The notes under the pieces: generated by a model | Seen by the model: the letters and a program-made list of their open reading frames with translations, nothing else | The model's database searches: none | What the model was told of the DNA's origin: nothing | Made by a program: the position numbers and the translations under genes | Source: Mesorhizobium sp. Root552 | GTDB lineage: Bacteria > Pseudomonadota > Alphaproteobacteria > Rhizobiales > Rhizobiaceae | DNA length: 64,000 bases | Direction of reading: 5' to 3' | Assembly: GCF_001427285.1 (NCBI RefSeq) | Contig: NZ_LMFV01000045.1 | Coordinates: forward strand, 158,408 to 222,407 | Shown: positions 18,117 to 27,213 of the stretch, in pieces | How positions within the stretch are numbered: the stretch's first letter is position 1 | How the letters are laid out: each line of letters begins with the position of its first letter

Positions 18117-19058
18117 TCAGGATGACATGGCTTTCCCGGCTTCGGCTTCGCTGTTGCTCAGAAATGCAACTATGCGGTCGCGGGCGCGGCGAGCCTCCGG
18201 CATCCGAATCAACGGCCAGACGTGGAACATGCCTTCCTCGTAAAGAACGTCCATTTCGACACCCTGCGCGCGGGCTTTCTCAGCGAATACGAGATTGTCG
18301 GGACTAAGCATGTCGTGCGAACCGGTGAGCAGCAGCGTTCGCGGCAACACCGAGAGGTTGCCGTAAAGCGGGCTGATGCGCCAGTCGCTGCGCTCCATGC
18401 CCGCGCCATACAGGCGGATCGCTTCAAGCCCTCCCGGGATGCCGAGCCAGGGATCCGCCTTTTCGGCTTCGAGGACTTTCGGGTTGGCCAGGGTCATGTC
18501 GAGGCCGGGTGAGATCAGGACGTGGCTGCCTGGCGGCGGCAGACCTTCTTCGGCCATCATCATTGTCAGGACCACCGCCATGTTGCCGCCAGCAGAATCG
18601 CCCATGAAAACGATGTCTTGTGCCTGCGTTTGCACCAGCATCTGCCGGTAGACTTCGCTGACCATGCCGAACATGTCGTGGAAATCGTGCTCGGGTGCGA
18701 TGGGGTAGATCGGCACCGTGATGCCAAAGCCGAGACGATCTGCCATCTCGGCAATCAATCCCCAATGATATGACGTGATTTCAAAGATATAGGCGCCGCC
18801 ATGCATGTAGAGAATCCGCTTGGAGACGTCTGCCCGTGGCGCGATTTCGTAAACGGGAAATCCAGCGATATTGCCGTTGGTGATATCGAAGCGCGATTTC
18901 ATCCAAGCGGGAGGGCGATGGCTCTCCTTCTTGCGGGCATGCGCGATCCATTGGTGCATGGCCTGCGGACTTGAGAAAGCCCTTTTACGGCTATGGCGAA
19001 GGACGAATGCGATGACGTGGCTGGCCAGGCTGGGCATGACTGAACACTCATCCGCCAT
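18117..19058 (-). CDS. alpha/beta hydrolase of the HSL (lipase/esterase) family
   Basis: 313 residues. The oxyanion-hole motif LYMHGGAY and the nucleophile elbow GDSAGGN are present. A late Asp and the His of FHVWPLIRMPEA complete a plausible Ser-Asp-His triad. These mark the hormone-sensitive-lipase family of carboxylesterases. It lies on the same strand as, and downstream of, the corrinoid activator gene, but a 106-bp gap separates them, so an operon is possible, not shown. The substrate is unknown. ATG 19037 is an alternative start. Confidence 0.85.
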   Translation of the reverse strand: MADECSVMPSLASHVIAFVLRHSRKRAFSSPQAMHQWIAHARKKESHRPPAWMKSRFDITNGNIAGFPVYEIAPRADVSKRILYMHGGAYIFEITSYHWGLIAEMADRLGFGITVPIYPIAPEHDFHDMFGMVSEVYRQMLVQTQAQDIVFMGDSAGGNMAVVLTMMMAEEGLPPPGSHVLISPGLDMTLANPKVLEAEKADPWLGIPGGLEAIRLYGAGMERSDWRISPLYGNLSVLPRTLLLTGSHDMLSPDNLVFAEKARAQGVEMDVLYEEGMFHVWPLIRMPEARRARDRIVAFLSNSEAEAGKAMSS

Positions 19059-19164
19059 AGCGGAACAGACGTGGCAAGCCCCGTCAGGAAGATGTTTCCT
19101 GTCGACGGGTCATGTCAAGCCGAGCGAGCGACACGCGCCAATATCTGCCCCGGTGGAATACGGC

Positions 19165-21237
19165 TTAGCTTCGGCCACGCCTCGCGGCTCGCTCCTCGCG
19201 CGAGCGCCTGCGCGGGGCAGCACTCTCGACTGAGCCGCCTTCCTCGCTGACTGCGCTGCGCGGCGGCAGCGTTACCTGCTCGGAAAGCCGCGGGAACGGA
19301 TCGACCTTGTTCGGCAACGCCATGGCATTGATGAAGAGTTGCTGGAAATCAGGCTCAAGTGCCGTCTCGATCTTTTCAATCCTCGAGACCTCACGTTCGA
19401 TTTCACGTCGGTGATCGCGATTGAGCAGAGCCATCAGCGCACCCGTGCCGGCGGCATTGCCGACAGCCTTGACTTCCGAGAGATCGCAATCGGGGATCAG
19501 GCCGAGCACCATGGCGTATTTTGGATCGATGAACGACCCGAAAGCGCCGGCGAAGCGGATCGTATCGACGCCAGTGATGTTCTGCTTTTCCATCAGTAGC
19601 TTGATGCCGGCATAAAGAGCGGCCTTCGCGAGCTGGATGGCTCGGATATCGTTCTGCGTTACGGTGATGCGCGGTTCGCCGTCACGCAGCAGGTAGGAGA
19701 AAGTACGGCCGTTTTCGATGATGCGGTGGGTGCGTGCCGAAAGCGCTCCGTCAACGACGCCGTCTTCGGAAATAAGCCCGCTCAAATACATTTCGGCAAC
19801 GACCTCGATGATCGCCGAACCGCAGATGCCGGTGACGCCGGTCGCCTTTGCGGCTTCCTCGAAGCCGTCTTCGTCGGACCACTTGTCGACGCCGATCACG
19901 CGATACTTCGGCTCCAATGTTTCAGGGTCGATGCGCACGCGTTCAATCGCGCCCGGAGCGGCGCGTTGCCCGGAGGAGATCTCGGCGCCTTCGAAGGCGG
20001 GCCCGGTGGGGGAGGATGCGGCCACGACATGGTTGCGGTTGCCAAGCACGATCTCGGCGTTGGTGCCGACATCGACCAGCAGCATCATCTTGTCCTGGCG
20101 GTGAGGGCCCTCGGACAAGGCTGCACCTGCGGCATCCGCGCCGACGTGACCGGCAATGCAGGGCAGCAGGTAGAAGCGGGCGCCGCGATTGACTTCAATG
20201 CCAATGTCATGCGTCCAGCCCTGCACGGCGCTCGAGACTGCGAGCGCGAACGGCGCCTGGCCGAGTTCAGTCGGGTCAATCCCGAGGAACAGGTGGTGCA
20301 TGATCGGATTGCAGACGAAAACGCTGTCGAAGATATCGTTGCGATCGACGCCGCCCTGTTCGCAGACCTCTCCAATCAGGCCGTTTACCGCTTCACGCAC
20401 GGCCTTGGTCATGGCTTCGCGGCCGTCCGGGTTCATCATGACGTAGGAGACGCGGCTCATCACGTCTTCACCGAAGCGGATCTGCGGGTTCGGGGCACCG
20501 GCCGAGGCAACGATACGACCCGACAGCAACGACACCAGATGCATGGCAATGGTGGTCGAACCAATGTCGCAGGCGACGCCGTAGGCTTCGTTCTTCAGGC
20601 CGGGGTAGAGCGCGATCAAGGTGGCGCGCGAGAATTCCATGTCCTTGTGGATCGTGGCGGTGACTGCCCATTTTTCCTTGCGCAGGATCTTCTGGACTTC
20701 CGGTATCAGGTGCTGGGCGACGCGCAGGTCCTTCCAGCCCCAATCCTTGGCAAGCACAGCCTTCAGACGATCGAGGTCGCCGAGGGGCTTGTGCATGTCC
20801 GGCTCGTCCACCTCGACATAGCACATCTGGACGGCGGCATTGCGCTCGATCGCCCGGTCGGTGGCAGCCTTGCGGATGGTTTGCGCGTTGATGACCGTGT
20901 CCTGCGGCACATCGACGACGAGGTCGCCCTGGATGGTGGCCGAGCAGGAAAGGCGGCGGCCCTCAGGTAGGCCACGCACGCGTTCATAGCGCTCTTCCTT
21001 GGGCCCCTTCGGGGAAATGTGGTCGTTGGAGGAGACAATCTTGTGCTTGGCGAAGTTACCTTCCTGCACTTCGATCTGGCAGCGGCCGCATGTGGCGCGT
21101 CCGCCGCATACGCTTTCGACATAGACGCCAAGCTGGCGGGCCGCATCCAGTACCGGAGTGCCGATGGGGAATCGTCCGCGCTTGCCTGATGGCATGAAAA
21201 GGACGAGCGGATCGGTGATGTTGGCGGGAGAGTTCAT
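19165..21237 (-). CDS. corrinoid reductive activator (RACo-like), ferredoxin plus ASKHA ATPase domain
   Basis: 690 residues. The N-terminal plant-type [2Fe-2S] ferredoxin domain has ligands C44-x5-C50-x2-C53 and C98. A linker follows, then the DUF4445/ASKHA ATPase domain with GVACDIGSTTIAMHL, LLVDVGTNAEIVLG and AGAFGSFIDP. Proteins of this build (RACo, and RamA functionally) use ATP to reduce inactive cob(II)alamin back to cob(I)alamin in corrinoid methyltransferase systems. The C-terminal tail is Arg-rich (PRRRSREERAARRGRS). AAGGGG precedes the start. It lies downstream of the methyl-corrinoid:H4folate methyltransferase, whose corrinoid partner it presumably repairs. Confidence 0.9.
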   Translation of the reverse strand: MNSPANITDPLVLFMPSGKRGRFPIGTPVLDAARQLGVYVESVCGGRATCGRCQIEVQEGNFAKHKIVSSNDHISPKGPKEERYERVRGLPEGRRLSCSATIQGDLVVDVPQDTVINAQTIRKAATDRAIERNAAVQMCYVEVDEPDMHKPLGDLDRLKAVLAKDWGWKDLRVAQHLIPEVQKILRKEKWAVTATIHKDMEFSRATLIALYPGLKNEAYGVACDIGSTTIAMHLVSLLSGRIVASAGAPNPQIRFGEDVMSRVSYVMMNPDGREAMTKAVREAVNGLIGEVCEQGGVDRNDIFDSVFVCNPIMHHLFLGIDPTELGQAPFALAVSSAVQGWTHDIGIEVNRGARFYLLPCIAGHVGADAAGAALSEGPHRQDKMMLLVDVGTNAEIVLGNRNHVVAASSPTGPAFEGAEISSGQRAAPGAIERVRIDPETLEPKYRVIGVDKWSDEDGFEEAAKATGVTGICGSAIIEVVAEMYLSGLISEDGVVDGALSARTHRIIENGRTFSYLLRDGEPRITVTQNDIRAIQLAKAALYAGIKLLMEKQNITGVDTIRFAGAFGSFIDPKYAMVLGLIPDCDLSEVKAVGNAAGTGALMALLNRDHRREIEREVSRIEKIETALEPDFQQLFINAMALPNKVDPFPRLSEQVTLPPRSAVSEEGGSVESAAPRRRSREERAARRGRS

Positions 21238-21429
21238 CTGAAAATCCCCTTCAGCCCGCCGGCCATTTCCCGACTAAGGGAAAGGGCGGGCGGTTGCGAG
21301 GTCGACGCATGTCCTGCGGCGTTGGAAACCGGCGAAAGTAGCAGTGATGTCGGGCGTCGTTCCATGGGAGGAAGATGGCCGGCAGACCGGAAATGCTTAT
21401 GCAGGAATGCAATCATTTCAGATGTTGGT

Positions 21430-22398
<969 letters not shown>

Positions 22399-22414
22399 GC
22401 AATCTCTCCGTTGT

Positions 22415-22436
22415 GATATAAAGATTTCTTTATATC
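22415..22436. promoter_or_regulatory. palindromic operator before the methyl-corrinoid:H4folate methyltransferase
   Basis: A perfect inverted repeat GATATAAAG, four bases (ATTT), CTTTATATC, 17 bp upstream of the methyltransferase start. A copy with one changed base stands at 36309-36330. Binding protein unknown; methionine-cycle repressors of the ArsR type (SahR/SamR) are candidates. Confidence 0.7.
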
Positions 22437-22471
22437 GTTATCTGTTTTCGATCAAGCGCCAGTCTGCGTTT

Positions 22472-23572
22472 TCAATGCGCGCTCTTGACCATGTCCACCT
22501 GGGTTTCGGTCATGTTTTCATGCAGTATCTGGTCAAGGCGCTCGGCAACGATCTGATCGTCGCTACGCGCTTCGCGTTTCCAGGGCTTGCGCCCCTTCAG
22601 CACTCCCGATTCATCGACGATCTCGGCGACATATTCTTCCTGGCGGTAAGCCATCACATGGATGCCGGAGACGCCGGGAATTTCCTTCACCTCGTTGATG
22701 ATGTCGATGCAGAGCTGCTTGCCCTCTTTTTTCTGGTCCTGCGCGCCTTCGAGGCGCTTGACGACAGCATCGGGAATATGGATGCCGGGCACGTTGGATC
22801 TGATCCATTTTGCCGTCTTGGCGGATGCCAGCGGGCCGACGCCGCACAGGATGAAGACCTTGTCGGTGTAGCCGAGGTCGCGCACGCGCTGCATATAAGT
22901 GCGGAACATCTGCACGTCGAAACAGTACTGGCTCTGTACGAACTGCGCACCGGCGGCGATCTTCTTGCCCAAACGATGAGGGCGGAAATCGTATGGCGGG
23001 GCGAAAGGATTTATCGCTGCGCCGAGAAAAACCTGCGGCGGCGTCGTCAACTTGCGGCCGGACAGGAACTTGCCATTGTCGCGCATGACGCGGACCGTTT
23101 CGAGCAGCGACATGCAGTCGAGATCGAACACCGGCTTGGCGCCTGGCTGATCGCCTGCCTGCACGCCGTCACCGGTGAGGCAAAGCATGTTGGCGACGCC
23201 CATTGCCGCGCCGCCCAGCACGTCGCCCTGGATGGCGATGCGGTTCTTGTCGCGGCAGGCGATCTGCATGATCGGAGCATAGCCCATGCGCGTCAGCAGC
23301 GCGCAGATGCCGACCGACGACATATGGCAGTTGGCGCCTGACGCATCGACGGCGTTGATGGCATCGACCCAGCCGTCGAAAATCCTGGCGCGGTTGTAAA
23401 CATCCTCGGGATCGGCGCTGTCGGGCGGGTTGAGCTCGGTGGTCACCGCAAATTCGCCGCGCCGCAGGACGCGCTCAAGCCTTCCACGCGAGGTGTGGCC
23501 GGGCAGGGGCTCCAGCGGCAGGTGCGGACCGGCCGGGTTTTCGTCGCGCTGATGCGTGGGTGTCGCGTTCAT
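22472..23572 (-). CDS. methylenetetrahydrofolate reductase, MetF-like
   Basis: 366 residues. The MTHFR TIM-barrel begins FAVTTELNPPDSADPEDVY, with catalytic-type Glu in TELNPP. It continues through NRIAIQGDVLGGAAMGVANMLCLTGDG, where the G-D segment contacts FAD in the family. It interconverts methylene- and methyl-H4folate. The start ATG 23572 overlaps the stop of MetV (ATGA). Linked MetF-MetV pairs occur in acetogens. With methyl-H4folate coming from the methyltransferase, the likely direction here is oxidation, but this is inferred. It is a paralogue set apart from the biosynthetic MetF expected elsewhere in the genome. Confidence 0.85.
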   Translation of the reverse strand: MNATPTHQRDENPAGPHLPLEPLPGHTSRGRLERVLRRGEFAVTTELNPPDSADPEDVYNRARIFDGWVDAINAVDASGANCHMSSVGICALLTRMGYAPIMQIACRDKNRIAIQGDVLGGAAMGVANMLCLTGDGVQAGDQPGAKPVFDLDCMSLLETVRVMRDNGKFLSGRKLTTPPQVFLGAAINPFAPPYDFRPHRLGKKIAAGAQFVQSQYCFDVQMFRTYMQRVRDLGYTDKVFILCGVGPLASAKTAKWIRSNVPGIHIPDAVVKRLEGAQDQKKEGKQLCIDIINEVKEIPGVSGIHVMAYRQEEYVAEIVDESGVLKGRKPWKREARSDDQIVAERLDQILHENMTETQVDMVKSAH

Positions 23573-24228
23573 GCCGACGCTCCGTTGGCCGCGTTGCGGG
23601 CTGCTTCCTTTGCCGCGGCAGCCTGCGCGGTGACGCGCAGCCAGGCAGATGTTTCGCGCAACGACTGGTCGACCGGCTTCTGCACATTGAGGATGGCATC
23701 GCCGTGCACCATGTTGCGCGAGCCTTCCCAAGCCTTGACCCAGACGCACGGCATGTCCGGCTCGACCTCGCAATGACCGTTCGCCCGCACGCCGCCGCAT
23801 GGGCCGTTGCGCAACTGCTTGGGACAGTTCATCGGGCAGGACATGCCGGTGGAGGAAAGAACGCACTGTCCGCACATACGGCAGTCGAACATGAAGCCCT
23901 TGACGCGCTTTTCGATGAACTTGACCGGCGCTTCGACGCGGCTGTAGCCGATGCTTTTCCACAATGGATGCAGCATCAGGAAGGCGTCGGCGAACCTGGC
24001 ATAGAACCACTCCAGGAGGCGCGAATGCCGGACTGACCACAGCCTCACCGCAAATGACCGCTGCACGCGCCGTTGGGGCGACACGTCGGACGGCTTGTAG
24101 TCCGTCTTTGGCGCGGCCTTCTTGACGACGGTCGCCTGGGTCACTCCGGGCGGCGCGCTGGGTGGCGTGGCCTGCGGATCGCCCGCAGGCACGGAAGCGG
24201 TTGTCGGTATCGGCTGGGTATCAGGCAT
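23569..24228 (-). CDS. MetV-like zinc/Fe-S partner of MetF (methylene-H4folate reductase C-terminal domain family)
   Basis: 219 residues. The first 60 are Pro/Thr/Ala-rich and probably disordered. The core has a dense cysteine cluster CRMCGQCVLSSTGMSCPMNCPK, then NGPCGGVRANGHCEVEP, typical of the MTHFR_C/MetV family. In acetogens MetV binds metal and forms a complex with MetF to pass electrons. It overlaps the upstream gene by 8 bases and the downstream MetF by 4, so strong translational coupling is expected. AAGGAAA precedes ATG 24228. Confidence 0.85.
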   Translation of the reverse strand: MPDTQPIPTTASVPAGDPQATPPSAPPGVTQATVVKKAAPKTDYKPSDVSPQRRVQRSFAVRLWSVRHSRLLEWFYARFADAFLMLHPLWKSIGYSRVEAPVKFIEKRVKGFMFDCRMCGQCVLSSTGMSCPMNCPKQLRNGPCGGVRANGHCEVEPDMPCVWVKAWEGSRNMVHGDAILNVQKPVDQSLRETSAWLRVTAQAAAAKEAARNAANGASA

Positions 24229-24523
24229 TTTCCTTGCCGCCAGAATTGACGAGGGCAACAAGCCTCGCCTTGTCGTATTCGGTTTCCAGTTTTGCCGCGG
24301 CCTGATCGGCCTCGGCCTCGAGATCGTCGCCGACAGGGATGGGATCGGCCTTGCGCCAGTCTTCCAGATAGTCGCTGCTGTCCTTTGCACCGCTGCGCAT
24401 GGCGCACATGTCAATCGCTTCGATGAAGCGCAACGGCAATTCGCGCTTGGCGCTTTGCCGACCCTTTTTCACGATGACCTGGGCGGGGATGTCGCGCCAG
24501 AAAACAACGATAAGATCGGCCAT
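24221..24523 (-). CDS. 'virulence factor' family protein (PF13769-type), C1-locus associated
   Basis: 100 residues beginning MADLIVVFWRDIPAQVIVKKGRQ, with AAGGAG upstream. I recognise the family named 'virulence factor' in databases, a label with no biochemical basis. It is conserved in alphaproteobacterial loci of this kind. Here it is translationally coupled (8-base overlap) to MetV, which argues for a role with the methylene-H4folate reductase complex or the corrinoid step. No catalytic motif is visible. Confidence 0.8.
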   Translation of the reverse strand: MADLIVVFWRDIPAQVIVKKGRQSAKRELPLRFIEAIDMCAMRSGAKDSSDYLEDWRKADPIPVGDDLEAEADQAAAKLETEYDKARLVALVNSGGKENA

Positions 24524-24717
24524 GAATTCCAACTCCTTGCGTTTATGAGCATTGCCGTAAGCAATATCGTCCCGCTTCTCATGGGACGACGCGCGTGCAT
24601 TCAAAAGCGACGCCTGAATGCGACGCAATTTGAGATGATGTCGCATACCGCGACGCAACCGGGCAGGTTTGGCCGGCGTGGTCCACAGATAGAATGAATG
24701 AGGCGGTCGATTTCGGT

Positions 24718-25293
24718 TCAGCGCCGAAGCTCAATGATGTTGAGAACGGATTCGTGAACTGGCTTGGGAAATTCTATGCGCCAGCCATCGGGACCGGTTC
24801 GGAAGGCATAGCCGACCTGATCCATCTCGGGGTCGGCGCCGTAGGGTTTCACCGGATCGTCGTTGTAGTGCAATGAGCCGAGATAGATGGCGCGCTTCTC
24901 GCCGTCGTCATAGAGGCGACCGGTGGTCCGCTGTGATCCGGTCGTCTTCTTCAGCATCCAACCAGAGCCATCGTCGGAGACTTCGCATTTGAACCAGTCG
25001 TAGATGACCAGCGCGCCAAGTCCGCCGGCCTTGATGGTGCGGCATTGCCACTTACCGGTAAGATCCTGATTGGAAAAGGAAACGATGTTGCGGCCGAGAA
25101 CTTCGTCCAGCTCCCTGACTTCGGCCGGATCGCCGGCCTTGGCTTCCTGCAAGGCGGCCTTGCGCGTTTCACCATAGGTTTCGAGTCGGGCCTTGTCGGC
25201 TACAGTCATCAGCTTCTGGACTTCGCCGTCAGCGAATGCGGTCGTTGCCGCAAGCGTTGCAACTGCGGCAAATGCGATGGTGACAACCTTCAT
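24718..25293 (-). CDS. DUF4893 exported protein
   Basis: 191 residues with a signal peptide (cleavage about TTAFADG). The rest matches DUF4893 (LTGKWQCRTIKAGG, YDWFKCEV, with two conserved Cys). GGAGAA precedes ATG. Function unknown. It interrupts the methyl-transfer genes on the same strand although its product is exported. Either the operon is not continuous here or it tolerates a passenger. Confidence 0.8.
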   Translation of the reverse strand: MKVVTIAFAAVATLAATTAFADGEVQKLMTVADKARLETYGETRKAALQEAKAGDPAEVRELDEVLGRNIVSFSNQDLTGKWQCRTIKAGGLGALVIYDWFKCEVSDDGSGWMLKKTTGSQRTTGRLYDDGEKRAIYLGSLHYNDDPVKPYGADPEMDQVGYAFRTGPDGWRIEFPKPVHESVLNIIELRR

Positions 25294-25338
25294 GGAGTTC
25301 TCCCGCTGGCGTGAACGCGGGCAAAGCCCGAGTTGCCA

Positions 25339-26004
25339 TTACAAGACGGGAGTGCCGGCGCGCGCAAGCCCTGCCGTCAGGTCGCCATAGCCGGTCGGTC
25401 GACGCTCATAGACAAGGCCTAGCAGTTTGGCGGCATTTTCGGCGACCTTGTCCAGTTCCGGATCGTCGGTCTGGGCGAGATAGATCAGTTTTTCGTAGTT
25501 GCCGAAATAATCCGCAATCAACTCCGGGTGCTTGTCGAGACCAAGCGGCTTCATGAAGAAGGCATCGAACTGGCGGCAGAGGAAATCGGTCATGTAGAAC
25601 GACATCATGTCGTCGTCGGCGACTTTCGCATAGGCGTCCATGCCCTGATAGAAGGCGAAGCAATGTGGGCCGGCCATGCGCTCGACGCCATGCTTTTCGC
25701 AGACGCGATCAAGCAAGCCGCCAGTGCCGCAGTCGGCGTAGCCGACGAAAATGTTCTCGTAGCCCTTTGTCCTGGCCTCCTCGATCGCCTTGTCCATCGC
25801 TGGAACGATGCGTTCGGGATAGAAATGGAACTCTGCCGGCAGGCAGGTCAGTTCAAGGTGATCGAGCTTCAACTGCTGTTTGACTGCAAGAATCTCGCGC
25901 GCAAGCATGCCGCAGGCGATGACGAGAACTTTGTCGCCTTGGCCGGGTTGCTGTTTTCCTACGATATTCATGGAACCAGTCGGGGCGGTTTCCGTTGCTT
26001 TCAT
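25339..26004 (-). CDS. DUF1638 protein of corrinoid methyltransferase loci
   Basis: 221 residues. The family core shows at VLVIACGMLAREILAVKQQL, CLPAEFHFYPERIVPAMD, and GYADCGTGGLLDRVC; Cys and His residues recur and may bind metal. DUF1638 genes are regularly found with MttB-type methyltransferases and corrinoid proteins in archaea and bacteria, but no biochemical role is established. Here it sits between the corrinoid protein and MetV. A role in corrinoid loading, metal delivery or activation is plausible but unproven. Confidence 0.85.
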   Translation of the reverse strand: MKATETAPTGSMNIVGKQQPGQGDKVLVIACGMLAREILAVKQQLKLDHLELTCLPAEFHFYPERIVPAMDKAIEEARTKGYENIFVGYADCGTGGLLDRVCEKHGVERMAGPHCFAFYQGMDAYAKVADDDMMSFYMTDFLCRQFDAFFMKPLGLDKHPELIADYFGNYEKLIYLAQTDDPELDKVAENAAKLLGLVYERRPTGYGDLTAGLARAGTPVL

Positions 26005-26035
26005 GCGAGCCTACCGAATGCGGGAGACACCGTCC

Positions 26036-26173
26036 ATGAAGCTATCACTGTTTGCGCCTGTAGCTGTTATCTGCTGTGCCTTGGCGCTTGCCGCGTGCGC
26101 CAACACCGTCCGCGGTGTCGGCAAGGATGTCAAAGCGACGGCCAACGCCGTAGAGGACACAGTCAACAACTAG
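26036..26173 (+). CDS. entericidin-type small lipoprotein
   Basis: 45 residues: a short signal peptide with lipobox LAAC, then CANTVRGVGKDVKATANAVEDT, the hallmark of the entericidin A/B family. GGGAGA lies 7 bases before the start. Entericidins are cell-envelope toxin/antidote-like lipoproteins with unclear role in alphaproteobacteria. It is encoded opposite to the surrounding minus-strand methyl-transfer genes. A terminator follows. Confidence 0.85.
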   Translation: MKLSLFAPVAVICCALALAACANTVRGVGKDVKATANAVEDTVNN

Positions 26174-26197
26174 CATTTGCCAACAACTAGCATTTGC
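26164..26197 (+). repeat. 17-bp perfect tandem duplication over the entericidin stop codon
   Basis: CAACAACTAGCATTTGC is present twice with no spacer (26164-26180, 26181-26197). The first copy holds the last codons and the TAG stop, so the second duplicates the stop as well. Confidence 0.95.
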
Positions 26198-26226
26198 ATT
26201 GTCCGTCCCGGATGTGGGGGCGGAAG

Positions 26227-26253
26227 GGCCGTGCCGCAAGGCGCGGCCTTTTT
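26227..26253 (+). terminator. rho-independent terminator after the entericidin gene
   Basis: Stem GGCCGTGCC / GGCGCGGCC with one G-T pair, GCAA loop, then TTTTT. It lies against the 3' end of the convergent corrinoid protein gene. Confidence 0.9.
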
Positions 26254-26255
26254 CA

Positions 26256-26957
26256 TCAGGCAGATGCGCGCAGATTGTGCTTGCGCTTCATGAAGTCCTT
26301 TGCGGTTTCAACGGCTACAGCCGCGTCACGGCAATAGGCGTCGGCGCCGACGGCCTTGCCGAATTCCTCGTTGAGCGGCGCGCCGCCAACCATGACGACA
26401 TATTCGTCACGAATGCCCTTTTCCTTCAAAGTGTCGATGACGACCTTCATGTAGGGCATGGTGGTTGTCAGCAGGGCCGACATGCCGAGGATGTCGGGCT
26501 GGTGTTCCTCGATGGCGGCGAGGTACTTTTCGACCGAGTTGTTGATGCCGAGGTCGATAATGTCGAAGCCAGCGCCCTCCATCATCATGCCGACAAGGTT
26601 CTTGCCGATGTCGTGGATGTCGCCCTTGACCGTTCCGATCACCATCTTGCCCTGCTTGGGAGCGCCGGTAGCGGCGAGCAGGGGACGCAGGATGGCCATG
26701 CCGGCCTTCATGGCGTTAGCGGAGAGCAGAACCTCGGGAACGAAGAGGATACCGTCGCGGAAATCCTCGCCTACGATCCGCATTCCCTCGACCAGCGCCT
26801 CGGTCAGAACCTTGTAAGGTACCCACCCGCGCTCGAGAAGGATATTGGTACCTTCCTCGATTTCTTCCTTCAGACCGTCGTATAGGTCGTCGTGCATCTG
26901 CTGCACGAGTTCGTCGTCGGAAAGTTCGGAAAGGATGATCTCGTCATCGTCGGCCAT
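26256..26957 (-). CDS. corrinoid (B12-binding) methyl-carrier protein, MtbC/MtgC-like
   Basis: 233 residues. Residues 15-95 are the helical cap of methyltransferase corrinoid proteins (B12-binding 2). The Rossmann domain has the signature GDIHDIGKN (D113, H115, G118) with H115 as lower axial cobalt ligand, then GMSALLTTTM and VMVGGAPLNEEF. It carries the methyl group between an MttB-type methyltransferase and the H4folate methyltransferase. The N-terminus is strongly acidic (MADDDEIILSELSDDEL). Divergent from the MttB gene with a 256-bp shared regulatory region. It is the only corrinoid protein in the window, so both MttB homologues may use it. Confidence 0.9.
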   Translation of the reverse strand: MADDDEIILSELSDDELVQQMHDDLYDGLKEEIEEGTNILLERGWVPYKVLTEALVEGMRIVGEDFRDGILFVPEVLLSANAMKAGMAILRPLLAATGAPKQGKMVIGTVKGDIHDIGKNLVGMMMEGAGFDIIDLGINNSVEKYLAAIEEHQPDILGMSALLTTTMPYMKVVIDTLKEKGIRDEYVVMVGGAPLNEEFGKAVGADAYCRDAAVAVETAKDFMKRKHNLRASA

Positions 26958-27213
26958 GTCTTCAACTCCATGCTGCCGCGCGACGATGTCGCAGGGCAAT
27001 GATCAGTCTGCCAATACGTATCGCTAGCACGAATTGTTCCATAGCTGATTTGCGACTTCCTGCAATGGGAAAGCGACTGGAAATCTCTTTGAATTCTTGT
27101 CGATTTTGCGACAGGCGTTGGCGCGGACGGGCCGTTTCGAATAGGGTGCATGGCTACGATCCGCCAAGGGGCCGCGGAAAGTGCGGCCGAACCGGATTTC
27201 AGGGAAGAACATC

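Noticed and set aside
27101..27125. TGTCG-attttg-CGACA as a second copy of the aldehyde dehydrogenase palindrome
   Set aside because: Arms of only five bases and a different spacer.
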